From Micromonosporaceae bacterium (GTDB taxonomy: Bacteria; Actinomycetota; Actinomycetes; Mycobacteriales; Micromonosporaceae), in contig JADGHA010000250.1 of NCBI GenBank assembly GCA_019689695.1, forward strand, positions 1 through 6,488: 6,488 nucleotides of DNA. Direction: 5' to 3'. A program made the translations under genes and the position numbers. Shown one piece after another: positions 1 through 6,112 of this stretch; position 1 is the first letter of the stretch; the number at the start of each line of letters is the position of its first letter. The notes under the pieces are model-generated. The model worked only from the letters and a program-made list of their open reading frames with translations, searched no databases and was not told the origin of the DNA.

Positions 1-337
1 AAATCGGCGACAGATAATCCATCCGGGTCACAAACGTGGTCCCCTGCACCCAGTTACGGAACTCAAGGTTCTTCTCAATACCGGTGTGCAGGTAGCCGAC
101 GACGACCTCCATGCTGGTGACCGTCTCGCCCTCCAGCTCGAGGATCATGCGGCAGACGCCGTGGGACGACGGGTGCACCGGGCCCATGTTGATGACGATC
201 CGCTCGTCGGCGACCGGATCGATGCTGGATACAACCGTGTCCCAGTCCCCACCGGTGACGGTGAAGATGCGACCTTCGGTGGTTTCCCGGGCGGTCGCAG
301 ACATCGCCTCGGGGCTTGGCTGGTCAACAATCGTCAC
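1..337 (-). CDS. nuoD: NADH-quinone oxidoreductase subunit D (NuoD), N-terminal part, cut by the left edge
   Basis: This is the 49-kDa-type subunit of respiratory complex I, which helps form the quinone site where the peripheral arm meets the membrane. Translation leftward gives TTEGRIFTVTGGDWD, then GPVHPSSHG, GYLHTGIEKN and FVTRMDYLSP, all hallmarks of NuoD. Numbering from ATG 304, the second His of HPSSH is residue 48 and the Tyr of MDY is residue 97. Their 49-residue spacing equals that of the quinone-contacting His59/Tyr108 (bovine) and His38/Tyr87 (Thermus), so the quinone site looks intact. Unusually, the near-invariant GPQHPSTHG reads GPVHPSSHG, followed by Cys where Leu is common. 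I prefer GTG 337 as start because GGAG lies 9 nt upstream; ATG 304, in the same frame, has only GAGG 2 nt away. About 110 residues are visible of a family near 400-450. No nuoC precedes it, so it begins its own transcript and may be a paralogue. Confidence 0.9.
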   Translation of the reverse strand, partial: MTIVDQPSPEAMSATARETTEGRIFTVTGGDWDTVVSSIDPVADERIVINMGPVHPSSHGVCRMILELEGETVTSMEVVVGYLHTGIEKNLEFRNWVQGTTFVTRMDYLSPI

Positions 338-365
338 GTCGGCTCGCTCCAAACTGGCGTCCTGC

Positions 366-395
366 CTGGTACAGGGCGTTGTACCAGATGGTACA
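366..395. promoter_or_regulatory. Putative operator: overlapping inverted repeats of TGGTACA
   Basis: Three copies of one 7-bp half-site lie in the divergent gap: TGGTACA at 367-373, its reverse complement TGTACCA at 380-386, and TGGTACA again at 389-395. The first pair forms an inverted repeat with a 6-nt spacer (8-nt arms, 366-387). The second pair forms a perfect 16-bp dyad with a 2-nt spacer (380-395). GTAC centres are 12 and 10 bp apart, about one helical turn. On the minus strand a TANNNT-type -10 (TACCAT, 393-388) lies inside the dyad, upstream of nuoD, so a bound protein would probably block nuoD transcription. The form suits a TetR- or GntR-type regulator; which protein binds is unknown. 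The rest of the gap up to 573 shows no gene. Confidence 0.5.
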
Positions 396-560
396 GCCAG
401 CTAGGGGCACAGATGTTCCAGACGTTGTCAAGCTCACGTACGACGGCGCGGCCGGCACTGTGAAATGGGCCGGCCGGACCGGTGGCTGGGCAGTGTTGCC
501 CTCGGTCTGCAGGTATCTCTGCCGCTCCTACTGGTGATCCCGTATGGTGACGGGCGGCGA

Positions 561-566
561 AGGAGG
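561..566 (+). promoter_or_regulatory. Ribosome binding site AGGAGG that sets the SRPBCC start
   Basis: A perfect AGGAGG lies 7 nt upstream of GTG 574. It rules out the in-frame ATG at 544, which would place the binding site inside the coding region. A TANNNT-like -10 (TATGGT, 543-548) sits just upstream, without a clear -35 box. Confidence 0.7.
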
Positions 567-573
567 AAGGCAC

Positions 574-1029
574 GTGCGGCTCAGCGTTGGGACGGATATC
601 GCCGCGCCGGTGGACAAGGTCTACGCGGTCTACGCCGACTACCGGCGCTGGCCGGAGATCTTTCCGACCATCCACGGCGTCCGCGTCATGGAGGGCGACG
701 AGCGCGACCTGACTCTCGCCATCGACCACGTCGAAGGCATGGTGCGTAACCGCATGATCCTTCGGCCCCCCGGGCAGATCGTCCTCGAGGAGAACAAGCG
801 GGCTTACGACGCGACGTTCATCAACACATTCCGCCCGTCCGGCGCCGGCACCCGCTTCGTGGTCGACGGCCACATTCGCCTCAAGGGCATCCGCCGCCTG
901 CTGGCGCCCATCGTCCGCCCGTACGCCCGGCGACTGATGCGCCGCTTCCAGTTGGCGCCGGTGAAGGCCGCGGCCGAACGCGGCTTCGCCGCGGACCCGT
1001 CTCGGTGGGAGAACGGTAGCCGGGAGTGA
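574..1029 (+). CDS. SRPBCC-family (polyketide cyclase/dehydrase-like) protein
   Basis: This is a 151-residue single-domain protein of the START/Bet v1-like SRPBCC superfamily, whose members enclose hydrophobic small molecules in a helix-grip cavity. Visible signs are a first strand with the typical IAAPVDKVYAVYADYRRWPEIFP stretch at residues 9-31 (beta strand, helix alpha-1, then the conserved Trp-Pro turn), alternating strands at about 45-105, and a long amphipathic C-terminal helix at about 108-138. There is no signal peptide or membrane helix, so it should be cytoplasmic. GTG 574 is chosen because of the AGGAGG 7 nt upstream. It is divergent from nuoD across the putative operator and convergent with the TetR gene. 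The ligand cannot be read from sequence. The fold also includes quinone-binding COQ10-like proteins, which is worth noting beside nuoD but is only speculation. Confidence 0.82.
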   Translation: MRLSVGTDIAAPVDKVYAVYADYRRWPEIFPTIHGVRVMEGDERDLTLAIDHVEGMVRNRMILRPPGQIVLEENKRAYDATFINTFRPSGAGTRFVVDGHIRLKGIRRLLAPIVRPYARRLMRRFQLAPVKAAAERGFAADPSRWENGSRE

Positions 1030-1084
1030 GCGGCTCGATGTGCGTGGGCAATCGCATCGCCGATGCCGGCTGAAGGCCCTGGTC

Positions 1085-1105
1085 TGTCGCCGTAGGTGGC
1101 GGACA
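1085..1105. terminator. Possible bidirectional hairpin between convergent SRPBCC and TetR genes
   Basis: TGTCGCC (1085-1091) pairs with GGC-G-GACA (1098-1105) across a 6-nt loop, giving a 7-bp stem with one bulged G. It lies directly beyond the TetR stop codon and 56 nt past the SRPBCC stop. No T-run follows on either strand, so it would be a U-less terminator of the kind often proposed in actinomycetes. A second, weaker dyad (GCATCG-C-CGATGC, 1054-1066) lies in the same 77-bp gap. Confidence 0.3.
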
Positions 1106-1106
1106 A

Positions 1107-1742
1107 CTACTGAGGCTTTCCCTGGCGGCGCGGTGCGGTCGCCCGTCTGCGGGCCGATGGCGTGGCGGTCCTGCCCGCCTGCTTCTCCCATAGTGAGACG
1201 AAGTACTCCGCGGCTTCCTCGACGCCGGCCACGTCGTGTGTGGTCAGCATGTCGAGCAGCAGGCCCCGTACCACGGCCAGGGCGAGGCGGGCATGTGCGC
1301 GCGCCGAGGCCGGGTCGAAGCCGTGCCGTTGGAGCAGCTCCTCTCCCTGCTCGAGCCACGGCGTGATGACGCTTTCCAGCAGCCCGGCCGTGCCCGGACG
1401 CCCTTGCAGGGCCTGGCCGTACATCTCGAAAAACAGCCGCTCGTTCGGCCACAAGGCAGGGTCGGCCAACCGTTGCCAGAGAGCGCGCGTGAGGTCGGCC
1501 AGTGTATGGTCGCCGGACATGTCGAGTTCAGCCAGGGCGCGGCGCTGCCGTTCCTCGACGGTGCGGACGACCTCGACCAGCAGCCCCTCCTTGGAGCCGA
1601 AGTGGTAGATCAGCATGCGATGGCTGGTGCCTATCGCCGCCGCGAGGCCGCGCAGGCTCAGATCCGTCACGCCGTGCTCGGCCACGTAGTCCACGGCCGC
1701 GTTCAACAGCCGCTCACGAGAATGGCGGGGCTGCTGTGTCAC
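1107..1742 (-). CDS. TetR/AcrR-family transcriptional regulator
   Basis: This 211-residue protein has the one-component TetR layout. An N-terminal DNA-binding domain covers about residues 8-58: helix 1 in RERLLNAAVDYVAEHG, helix 2 in LSLRGLAAAIG, and the recognition segment SHRMLIYHFGSKEGLL with the family's Y-x-F-x-x-K-E-x-L signature. An all-alpha ligand and dimer domain follows at about 75-192, then a basic Arg/Pro-rich tail of about 20 residues. Start is GTG 1742, with GGGGAG 9 nt upstream. A TANNNT-type -10 (TACGAT, 1778-1773) in the 95-bp gap behind the SnoaL-like gene suggests it may have its own promoter as well as read-through from upstream. The inducer is unknown. It could control the neighbouring small-protein genes or the palindrome at 366-395; no matching palindrome lies before its own start. 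Confidence 0.93.
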   Translation of the reverse strand: MTQQPRHSRERLLNAAVDYVAEHGVTDLSLRGLAAAIGTSHRMLIYHFGSKEGLLVEVVRTVEERQRRALAELDMSGDHTLADLTRALWQRLADPALWPNERLFFEMYGQALQGRPGTAGLLESVITPWLEQGEELLQRHGFDPASARAHARLALAVVRGLLLDMLTTHDVAGVEEAAEYFVSLWEKQAGRTATPSARRRATAPRRQGKPQ

Positions 1743-1772
1743 GCCGCCCCGCTCCCCTCGTACACGTGGCGC

Positions 1773-1778
1773 ATCGTA
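1773..1778 (-). promoter_or_regulatory. Possible -10 element for the TetR gene
   Basis: TACGAT on the minus strand fits the actinobacterial TANNNT -10 pattern. It would start a transcript about 24 nt before GTG 1742, leaving room for the GGGGAG binding site. No convincing -35 box is visible, so this is tentative. The motif GTACGA occurs twice here (near 1774-1779 and 1758-1763, minus strand). Confidence 0.3.
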
Positions 1779-1837
1779 CCGGGATCAGGCGGCCGGCAGG
1801 AGCCGACGGGCGAGGCGGACGAGCCGGTCGGCGTCGG

Positions 1838-2212
1838 TCAGCCGCGGGTCTTGCGATAGGCGTCCTTCAGGCAGATCTTCCCGTTCCGGAACCGCCAGAG
1901 GTCGATACCGCGTTCGCACCACTGCGAACCGTCGGCGGCAGCGAAGCGGTAGGTCCAGGTGCTCACCGCCCATTCCCCGAAGATCACCGGTTCGCCTTGC
2001 TCGATGACGGCGCCTGCGTCGTGGTCGAACATGACGCGGAAGCCCTCGGCCAGTTCCTGATGGCCACGAAACGTACGTCCCGGCTCTGGGCCGACGGACG
2101 CAGCGTAGACGGCGTCCTCGGTCATCAGCTCCAGCAAGCCGGCAACGTCGCGGCCGGCCCAGGCCGCGGCGAACCGGGCCAGGCAGTCGCCGGGGCTCAA
2201 CTCAGACGTCAT
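1838..2212 (-). CDS. SnoaL-like / NTF2-fold protein
   Basis: This 124-residue protein belongs to the NTF2/SnoaL superfamily of cone-shaped alpha+beta folds, which includes ketosteroid-isomerase-like enzymes and non-catalytic ligand binders. The fold is read from an N-terminal helix LARFAAAWAGRDVAGLLELM (11-30), the TEDAVY turn (31-36), the FRGHQELAEGFR helix (48-59), then the strand run GEPVIFGEWAVSTWTYRF (73-90) and the typical closing strands RGIDLWRFRNGKI and LKDAYRKTR. ATG 2212 is the start because AGGAG lies 7 nt upstream; an in-frame start at 2239 has no such support. Its start overlaps the end of the upstream gene by 11 nt, which suggests translational coupling and joint function. No catalytic residue can be assigned with confidence, and the substrate is unknown. 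Confidence 0.87.
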   Translation of the reverse strand: MTSELSPGDCLARFAAAWAGRDVAGLLELMTEDAVYAASVGPEPGRTFRGHQELAEGFRVMFDHDAGAVIEQGEPVIFGEWAVSTWTYRFAAADGSQWCERGIDLWRFRNGKICLKDAYRKTRG

Positions 2213-2696
2213 CGAAGTACTCCTGTGCCAGGTATCCATCTATGTCCGGGCCGTTCGGGTTGGCGAGGATGTGCTTGATCCACGCTCGGCGTTCGAAGTC
2301 GGTGACGCTCAACTCCCACACGCACCCGACCGCATGCGTCGGGTGAGGCGACAGTTCCTCGGGACGGTCGGCCGGCGCGGAGAAGACCCTCTGGTGAACC
2401 TCGTTCTGCTCCGCCCACCAGCAGACCAACGCGTAGGCGAGCCGCGGCGCGTCATGAGCGATGACGAATCCCACGCCGTAACGGTCGTCGCTGACGGCGG
2501 GCGACGGAAGCGTCCGCTGCGCGGCGTGCAGCGCGGCCGTGGCAACCGTCTCCCGCACCGGCCGCCCTTGCGGCGCGATCCCGTACAGCTTCACCACCCA
2601 ATCACCCAGCTCGGCGCGGCGCAGGAAGCCCACGCTGCGCGGCTGGTACGGGGCGCGCAGGCTCGGCCCCGGATAATTCAGATCTGGCGAGTACAC
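2202..2696 (-). CDS. Conserved-looking hypothetical protein of unknown function
   Basis: This is a 164-residue soluble protein with no signal peptide or membrane helix. I do not recognise a characterised family, although it looks like a known type of actinobacterial hypothetical protein. Visible features are a Pro/Tyr-rich N-terminus (YSPDLNYPGPSLRAPYQPR, residues 2-20), GDWVVKLYGIA (31-41), an apparent hydrophobic core GVGFVIAHDAPRLAYALVCWW (74-94) followed by AEQNEVHQ, and a conserved-looking tail CVWELSVTDFERRAWIKHIL (125-144). It starts at GTG 2696 with an AGGTGG-type purine stretch just upstream and a TATAAA box 12 nt before the GTG. It is first of a leftward cluster, overlapping the SnoaL-like gene by 11 nt, and is divergent from an Lrp-family gene that may control it. 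Repeated Trp and acidic/His residues are compatible with an enzyme or ligand binder, but nothing assigns a reaction. Confidence 0.8.
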   Translation of the reverse strand: MYSPDLNYPGPSLRAPYQPRSVGFLRRAELGDWVVKLYGIAPQGRPVRETVATAALHAAQRTLPSPAVSDDRYGVGFVIAHDAPRLAYALVCWWAEQNEVHQRVFSAPADRPEELSPHPTHAVGCVWELSVTDFERRAWIKHILANPNGPDIDGYLAQEYFDDV

Positions 2697-2704
2697 CCAC
2701 CACC

Positions 2705-2722
2705 ACCTTTATAAAATGAGGT
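2705..2722. promoter_or_regulatory. Overlapping divergent -10 boxes and partial dyad between the hypothetical gene and the Lrp gene
   Basis: This is the only strongly AT-rich patch in the window (TTTATAAAAT, 2708-2717). On the minus strand it reads TATAAA (2713-2708), placing a transcript start only a few nt before GTG 2696. On the plus strand TAAAAT (2712-2717) is one base from TATAAT and would give a leader of about 50 nt to GTG 2774. The patch is flanked by ACCT (2705-2708) and AGGT (2719-2722), a partial dyad. Lrp-type regulators often bind AT-rich degenerate dyads and control themselves and the divergent gene, so this is the natural candidate operator. Good -35 boxes are not evident. Confidence 0.45.
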
Positions 2723-2773
2723 CGTTTGCTCATCGGACTTTACTTGTACAGGGTAACGGAGGAGTTGATCGCT

Positions 2774-3289
2774 GTGCAGCCCCTGGATCAGGTCAATCGC
2801 GTCCTGCTGGCCGAACTCTCCCGGGACGGGCGAAAGACCGTCAGGTCGCTTGCCGCGCTCGTGGGATTGTCGGAGCCCGCCGTGCGCGACCGGCTGGACA
2901 AGCTGTCCCGCGACGGCGTGATCACCGGCTATCGCGCCGTCGTCGATCCCAATGCCGTCTCGGCCGGCACCGCCGCCTTCGTCGCGGTGCGCTTCAACTC
3001 GGACCCGAGTGCCAAGGCCGCGGTCAACGCCGCGCTGGAGCAGGAACCGTGTGTGCTGGAGGTCCACGAGGTCGCGGGCGAGGACTGCTACCTCATCAAG
3101 GTCCGGGTGGGGTCGACCCTCGAACTCGCCGACGCGCTCGATCGCATCCGGGCGATCCCCGCGATCTCACATACGAAATCCACCGTCGTCCTGCGCACCG
3201 TCTTCGAAAGGCCGGTCACCATCCAGCCGGCCCCCCAGCTCGATGGGCAGCCAAGACGATCGTCCGAGTCCGCGCAGAGTAGGGCCTGA
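2774..3289 (+). CDS. Lrp/AsnC-family transcriptional regulator
   Basis: This 171-residue protein has the two-domain Lrp/AsnC layout. The N-terminal winged helix-turn-helix spans about residues 3-60: LDQVNRVLLAELSRDGR, then SLAALVGLSEPAVRDRLDKL as the helix-turn-helix, then GVITGYRAVVDP linking onward. The C-terminal ligand and oligomerisation (RAM) domain spans about 66-142, with AGEDCYLIKV in the place of the usual GxxDyllkv loop that helps bind amino acids. A polar tail of about 25 residues follows. GTG 2774 is chosen because GGAGGAG (2758-2764) lies 9 nt upstream and the protein then begins at the usual family position; a TTG at 2726 would add 16 unlikely residues. Divergence from the hypothetical gene suggests that gene as a target, as is usual in this family. 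The effector amino acid cannot be told from sequence. Confidence 0.93.
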   Translation: MQPLDQVNRVLLAELSRDGRKTVRSLAALVGLSEPAVRDRLDKLSRDGVITGYRAVVDPNAVSAGTAAFVAVRFNSDPSAKAAVNAALEQEPCVLEVHEVAGEDCYLIKVRVGSTLELADALDRIRAIPAISHTKSTVVLRTVFERPVTIQPAPQLDGQPRRSSESAQSRA

Positions 3290-3380
3290 CTGCCCGCGTC
3301 GACCGCCGACGTGCCCGCTGGCCGGTCCCGGGTGCGTCCCGTCCCGGCGCCGCAGCCAAGTCGGGCCGGCGCGCATGCCA

Positions 3381-3409
3381 GAGTCCACTTCTCGACACCT
3401 GGTGGACTC
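3381..3409. terminator. Strong hairpin between convergent Lrp and CHAT genes
   Basis: GAGTCCAC (3381-3388) and GTGGACTC (3402-3409) form a perfect 8-bp stem around a 13-nt loop. It lies in the 152-bp gap between the stop codons of two converging genes (3289 and 3442), so it can serve both directions. There is no T-run on either side, so termination would be of the U-less type or the hairpin may only protect 3' ends. The remainder of the gap is GC-rich and shows no gene. Confidence 0.5.
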
Positions 3410-3441
3410 ACGGCGCGGGGATGGCGAGGATGGCGCATATG

Positions 3442-6045
3442 TCATCGTCCGAGTGCGACGAAGGACAGCGCGGTGGCGGCCGCGACCGGATCGTCCACTC
3501 CGGACGCCTGCGCCGCGCAGAGCGCCTCGGCGAACCCGGCGCCGGCGCGCAGCTGTTCGTGGAAGGCCATCATCAGCGGCGTGGTCGCCGCGTCGTTGAC
3601 CGGGACGACGCTGGCCAGCAGGTTCACCGTGCCCAGCGGCACCAGCGCGCTGACCATGCCGAGCAGCTCGTCCGCACCGACGGGCGCCCCGACTCCGGAG
3701 TCGCAGCTGGACAACACGAGCCGGAACGGCGCGCGGCGCAACCGGCCGAGGTCGTAGACGGTGAGCGGACCGTCGTCCAGGCGCAGCGAGGAGAACAGCG
3801 GGTTGCCGGCCCGGAAGACGCCATGCGCGGCGACGTGCGCGGTCCACGCCCCGTCCAGCGCGGCCAGCGTACGGTCCGCGGTCGCCGTCCCGTCGGCGAG
3901 CACCTCCGCGTCCGGGTAACCCTGGGCGATCTTCGCCACCTCGGCGGCGGTGCCCGCCAGGCCCGGCCCGCCGACGAGGACGACCCGCCGCCCGCGGGGC
4001 GGCACCGCCCGGCGGGCGTGCAGCCAGGTGGCCGCGGACGGAGCGACCCGGACCGCGGCGCCGCGCAGGGCGGGCAGCATCGACCACGGTACGGCGTGCA
4101 GCCGCCCGGGTGGCACCACTACGACCGGCCCGCCGTCCAGCACCGCGGCGGCCGGCCCGAGCAGCGCCTCCTGCAAGCGCCGGGCAACATCGTCCAGATT
4201 AGACATACCGGCAGCAGGAGGCCGTCCGTACGCGAACCTGCGCAGCGTGAAGCGCGCCAGCTCGACCTCGCGCACAGCCGTCCTGATAGGACCGACCTGG
4301 TGCGCCCGGACGCGGCGGCCGACCACCGTGACCGCATAGAGGGTGTCGTCCAGGGCGACCAGCTCGACCAGCCGGTGACCGTCCAGCCCATCCAGGATCT
4401 CCCCGACCCCGGTGAACCGCCTCGGCCCCGGCGACGCGCCGGCGGCAGCGGCACGGCGGGTGCGGGACCGGACCGACTCCTCCAGCCGGAGCCGGTCCTG
4501 CTCCAGCCGGGCGGTGGCCCCGCCCTCGGCGTGGGCGGCCTCCAGCCGGCGGGCCACGTCGCGCAGCGCGGCCAGGTCCGCGGCGAGCTCCCGGTCGTCG
4601 GGCGGCCGGACCGGCGGCACGGCGAGCGCGCCGGCCCGCCAGCGCTCGGTCCACAACAGCAGCATCCGGGCGTCGCCGCGGCGCACCGCGTGCCGCTGCG
4701 CGATGGCGGCGAGCTCGGTGCCGTACGCCGTGGCGTGCGCCCGCAGCTCGGTCGCGCCGAGCGTCTGCTGGTGCTCCTCGGCCGCGGCGAGACCGCGGCG
4801 GCAGGCGGCCAGGGCGGCGGCTGTGGCGCCCCGCGCCTCGGCCCGCAACGCATGGGCCAACCAGCCGGCGGGGCGGCCGAACGTGGGTCCCCGGTGGCGG
4901 AACCGCGCCGCGCGGGCCAGGTGCCGGTCGGCGTCCGCCAGGCGCCCCAGCGCACCGGCGAGCCGGCCGGCGATCAGGTGCGCGGTGGGCGCCTCCTCGG
5001 CGCCGAGCTCGTCGAGCTGGTCGGCGATCCGACTGGCCTGCGCGCGCAGGCGGCCGGTCCGCTCGCCCGCCTCGTAGCGGGACCGCAGCAGGACGAACGA
5101 GGCGCGGACCCGCCACCACGGCCGGCGCTGGGCCCGGAACAGGTCCCGGGCCGCGGCCGCCCGCTCGGCGGCGATGTCCGGCTCCCCCGCGGCCAGCGCG
5201 GCACGTGCGGCAGCGAACAGCAGCTCCGCCTTTTTCGTGGCGTATCCGGGGTTGCGGGTCGCGGCGTCCGCCACCGCCATCGCCTCCGGCGCGAGCCCGG
5301 CCGCCAGCAGCACGGCGCACCGGTCGATGGGGAGGTTCGGCACGGCGACCGCCAACGCCTCGTACCGCCGGCTCGCGTCATCGAGGAAGCCGAGCGCGGC
5401 CGGGAGGTCTCCAGCCTGAAGCGCGACATCGGCCCGGTTGTGCACCGCCATCGCGGACTCCAGCTCCTGGCCCGCGTCGGCGAAGAGCCGCGCCGCGGCG
5501 GCCAGGTCCCGGTCGGCGCGCGCGGCCTGCCCGAGCATGGCGAGGATCGAGAACCGGTGGCAGTACGCGCGGGCCTCCCAGACCGTGTCGCCCGCGCGGC
5601 GGAGCAGCGCAATGGCCTGCCGGAGGTCGCCCAGCGCCTGGTCGTAGCGCCCGAGCTCGCGCAGCAGGCTGGCCCTGCGCAGCAGGACACGCCCGGCGAG
5701 GACGCCCTTGCTGGCGCGGACGGCTTCGTCGAGGGCGGCGAGGCCGGCGGCGGTGCGACCGGCCAGCCCGAGCGTCAGTCCCAGCGTCGCCTGCGCGTCG
5801 ATGACCCGTCCCGGGTCGCCCGACGCACGGGCGAAGCGGAGCGACATCCGCAACTCGGCGATCGCTTCCCGGCTGCGCCCGGCGTCGCGCAGGACGATCG
5901 CCCGGGCCTGGTGGGCGATGGACGCGGCGCGCCCGTCCGGGCACTGCTCGAGCAGCCGGCTAGCCTTCGCGAAGGCGTCCAGGGGCCGCGACAGTGCCAG
6001 TGGAAGCAAGCCCTCGGCGTCGACCGGACGGGCGGGTAGCACCAC
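3442..6045 (-). CDS. TPR-CHAT protein: tetratricopeptide repeats fused to a caspase-like CHAT protease
   Basis: This is an 867-residue cytoplasmic protein. Roughly residues 35-480 are alpha-helical TPR-like repeats, seen in recurring units such as LRDAGRSREAIAELRMSLRF, LRELGRYDQALGDLRQAIAL and LQAGDLPAALGFLDDA. A helical, Arg-rich segment follows (about 485-540). The C-terminal part from about 545 is a CHAT domain: VVVPPGRLHAVPW (about 642-654), the lead strand RRVVLVGGPGL, then AHVAAHG with the predicted catalytic His741, and VLSSCDSG with the predicted nucleophile Cys781. Both dyad residues of this clan CD (caspase/separase-like) peptidase are present, so it should be active. TPR-CHAT proteins act in signalling and defence, for example the Craspase protease. 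The usual substrate prediction is cleavage of a partner protein, here unknown. Start at GTG 6045 is favoured by a -10 box 6 nt upstream (leaderless); GTG 6042 is an alternative. It is divergent from a gene at 6113. Confidence 0.93.
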   Translation of the reverse strand: MVLPARPVDAEGLLPLALSRPLDAFAKASRLLEQCPDGRAASIAHQARAIVLRDAGRSREAIAELRMSLRFARASGDPGRVIDAQATLGLTLGLAGRTAAGLAALDEAVRASKGVLAGRVLLRRASLLRELGRYDQALGDLRQAIALLRRAGDTVWEARAYCHRFSILAMLGQAARADRDLAAAARLFADAGQELESAMAVHNRADVALQAGDLPAALGFLDDASRRYEALAVAVPNLPIDRCAVLLAAGLAPEAMAVADAATRNPGYATKKAELLFAAARAALAAGEPDIAAERAAAARDLFRAQRRPWWRVRASFVLLRSRYEAGERTGRLRAQASRIADQLDELGAEEAPTAHLIAGRLAGALGRLADADRHLARAARFRHRGPTFGRPAGWLAHALRAEARGATAAALAACRRGLAAAEEHQQTLGATELRAHATAYGTELAAIAQRHAVRRGDARMLLLWTERWRAGALAVPPVRPPDDRELAADLAALRDVARRLEAAHAEGGATARLEQDRLRLEESVRSRTRRAAAAGASPGPRRFTGVGEILDGLDGHRLVELVALDDTLYAVTVVGRRVRAHQVGPIRTAVREVELARFTLRRFAYGRPPAAGMSNLDDVARRLQEALLGPAAAVLDGGPVVVVPPGRLHAVPWSMLPALRGAAVRVAPSAATWLHARRAVPPRGRRVVLVGGPGLAGTAAEVAKIAQGYPDAEVLADGTATADRTLAALDGAWTAHVAAHGVFRAGNPLFSSLRLDDGPLTVYDLGRLRRAPFRLVLSSCDSGVGAPVGADELLGMVSALVPLGTVNLLASVVPVNDAATTPLMMAFHEQLRAGAGFAEALCAAQASGVDDPVAAATALSFVALGR

Positions 6046-6051
6046 GCGATC

Positions 6052-6057
6052 AGTGTA
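6052..6057 (-). promoter_or_regulatory. -10 element of a likely leaderless promoter for the CHAT gene
   Basis: TACACT on the minus strand matches TANNNT, and only six bases (6051-6046) separate it from GTG 6045. A transcript would start at or next to that codon. No ribosome binding site precedes the GTG, which agrees with leaderless translation, common in actinobacteria. No clear -35 box is seen 16-19 nt upstream. Confidence 0.5.
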
Positions 6058-6100
6058 GGAACGTCACACCTCATCGGAATGTCGGCCATTTATCTACTTC

Positions 6101-6107
6101 GGGAGAG
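6101..6107 (+). promoter_or_regulatory. Ribosome binding site GGGAGAG for the right-edge gene
   Basis: GGGAGAG ends 5 nt before ATG 6113 and decides that start over the ATG at 6079, which is in another frame. TATCTA (6091-6096) is a possible -10 box but would lie very close to the binding site. The 67-bp gap also carries the divergent CHAT promoter. Confidence 0.55.
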
Positions 6108-6112
6108 ACGGC

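Noticed and set aside
544..573. An upstream ATG start for the SRPBCC gene
   Set aside because: The AGGAGG at 561-566 would lie inside the coding region, and the added ten residues are not part of the fold.
334..1452. A 372-codon open frame on the minus strand across the SRPBCC and TetR genes
   Set aside because: It crosses two well-supported genes in other frames plus the operator region, and shows no domain.
1236..2278. Plus-strand open frames (1236-1859, 1502-2278) opposite the TetR and SnoaL-like genes
   Set aside because: They have Arg/Ala-rich translations without motifs, opposite genes with clear family signatures.
3421..6039. An 872-codon open frame on the plus strand opposite the CHAT gene
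   Set aside because: Its translation is low-complexity Arg/Gly/Pro/Gln-rich with no domain signs, while the minus frame has clear TPR and CHAT motifs. Long antisense frames are expected in GC-rich genes.
3442..6045. Type III-E CRISPR (Craspase) association of the CHAT protein
   Set aside because: No gRAMP effector or CRISPR repeat is visible in the window; only the TPR plus CHAT layout is shared.
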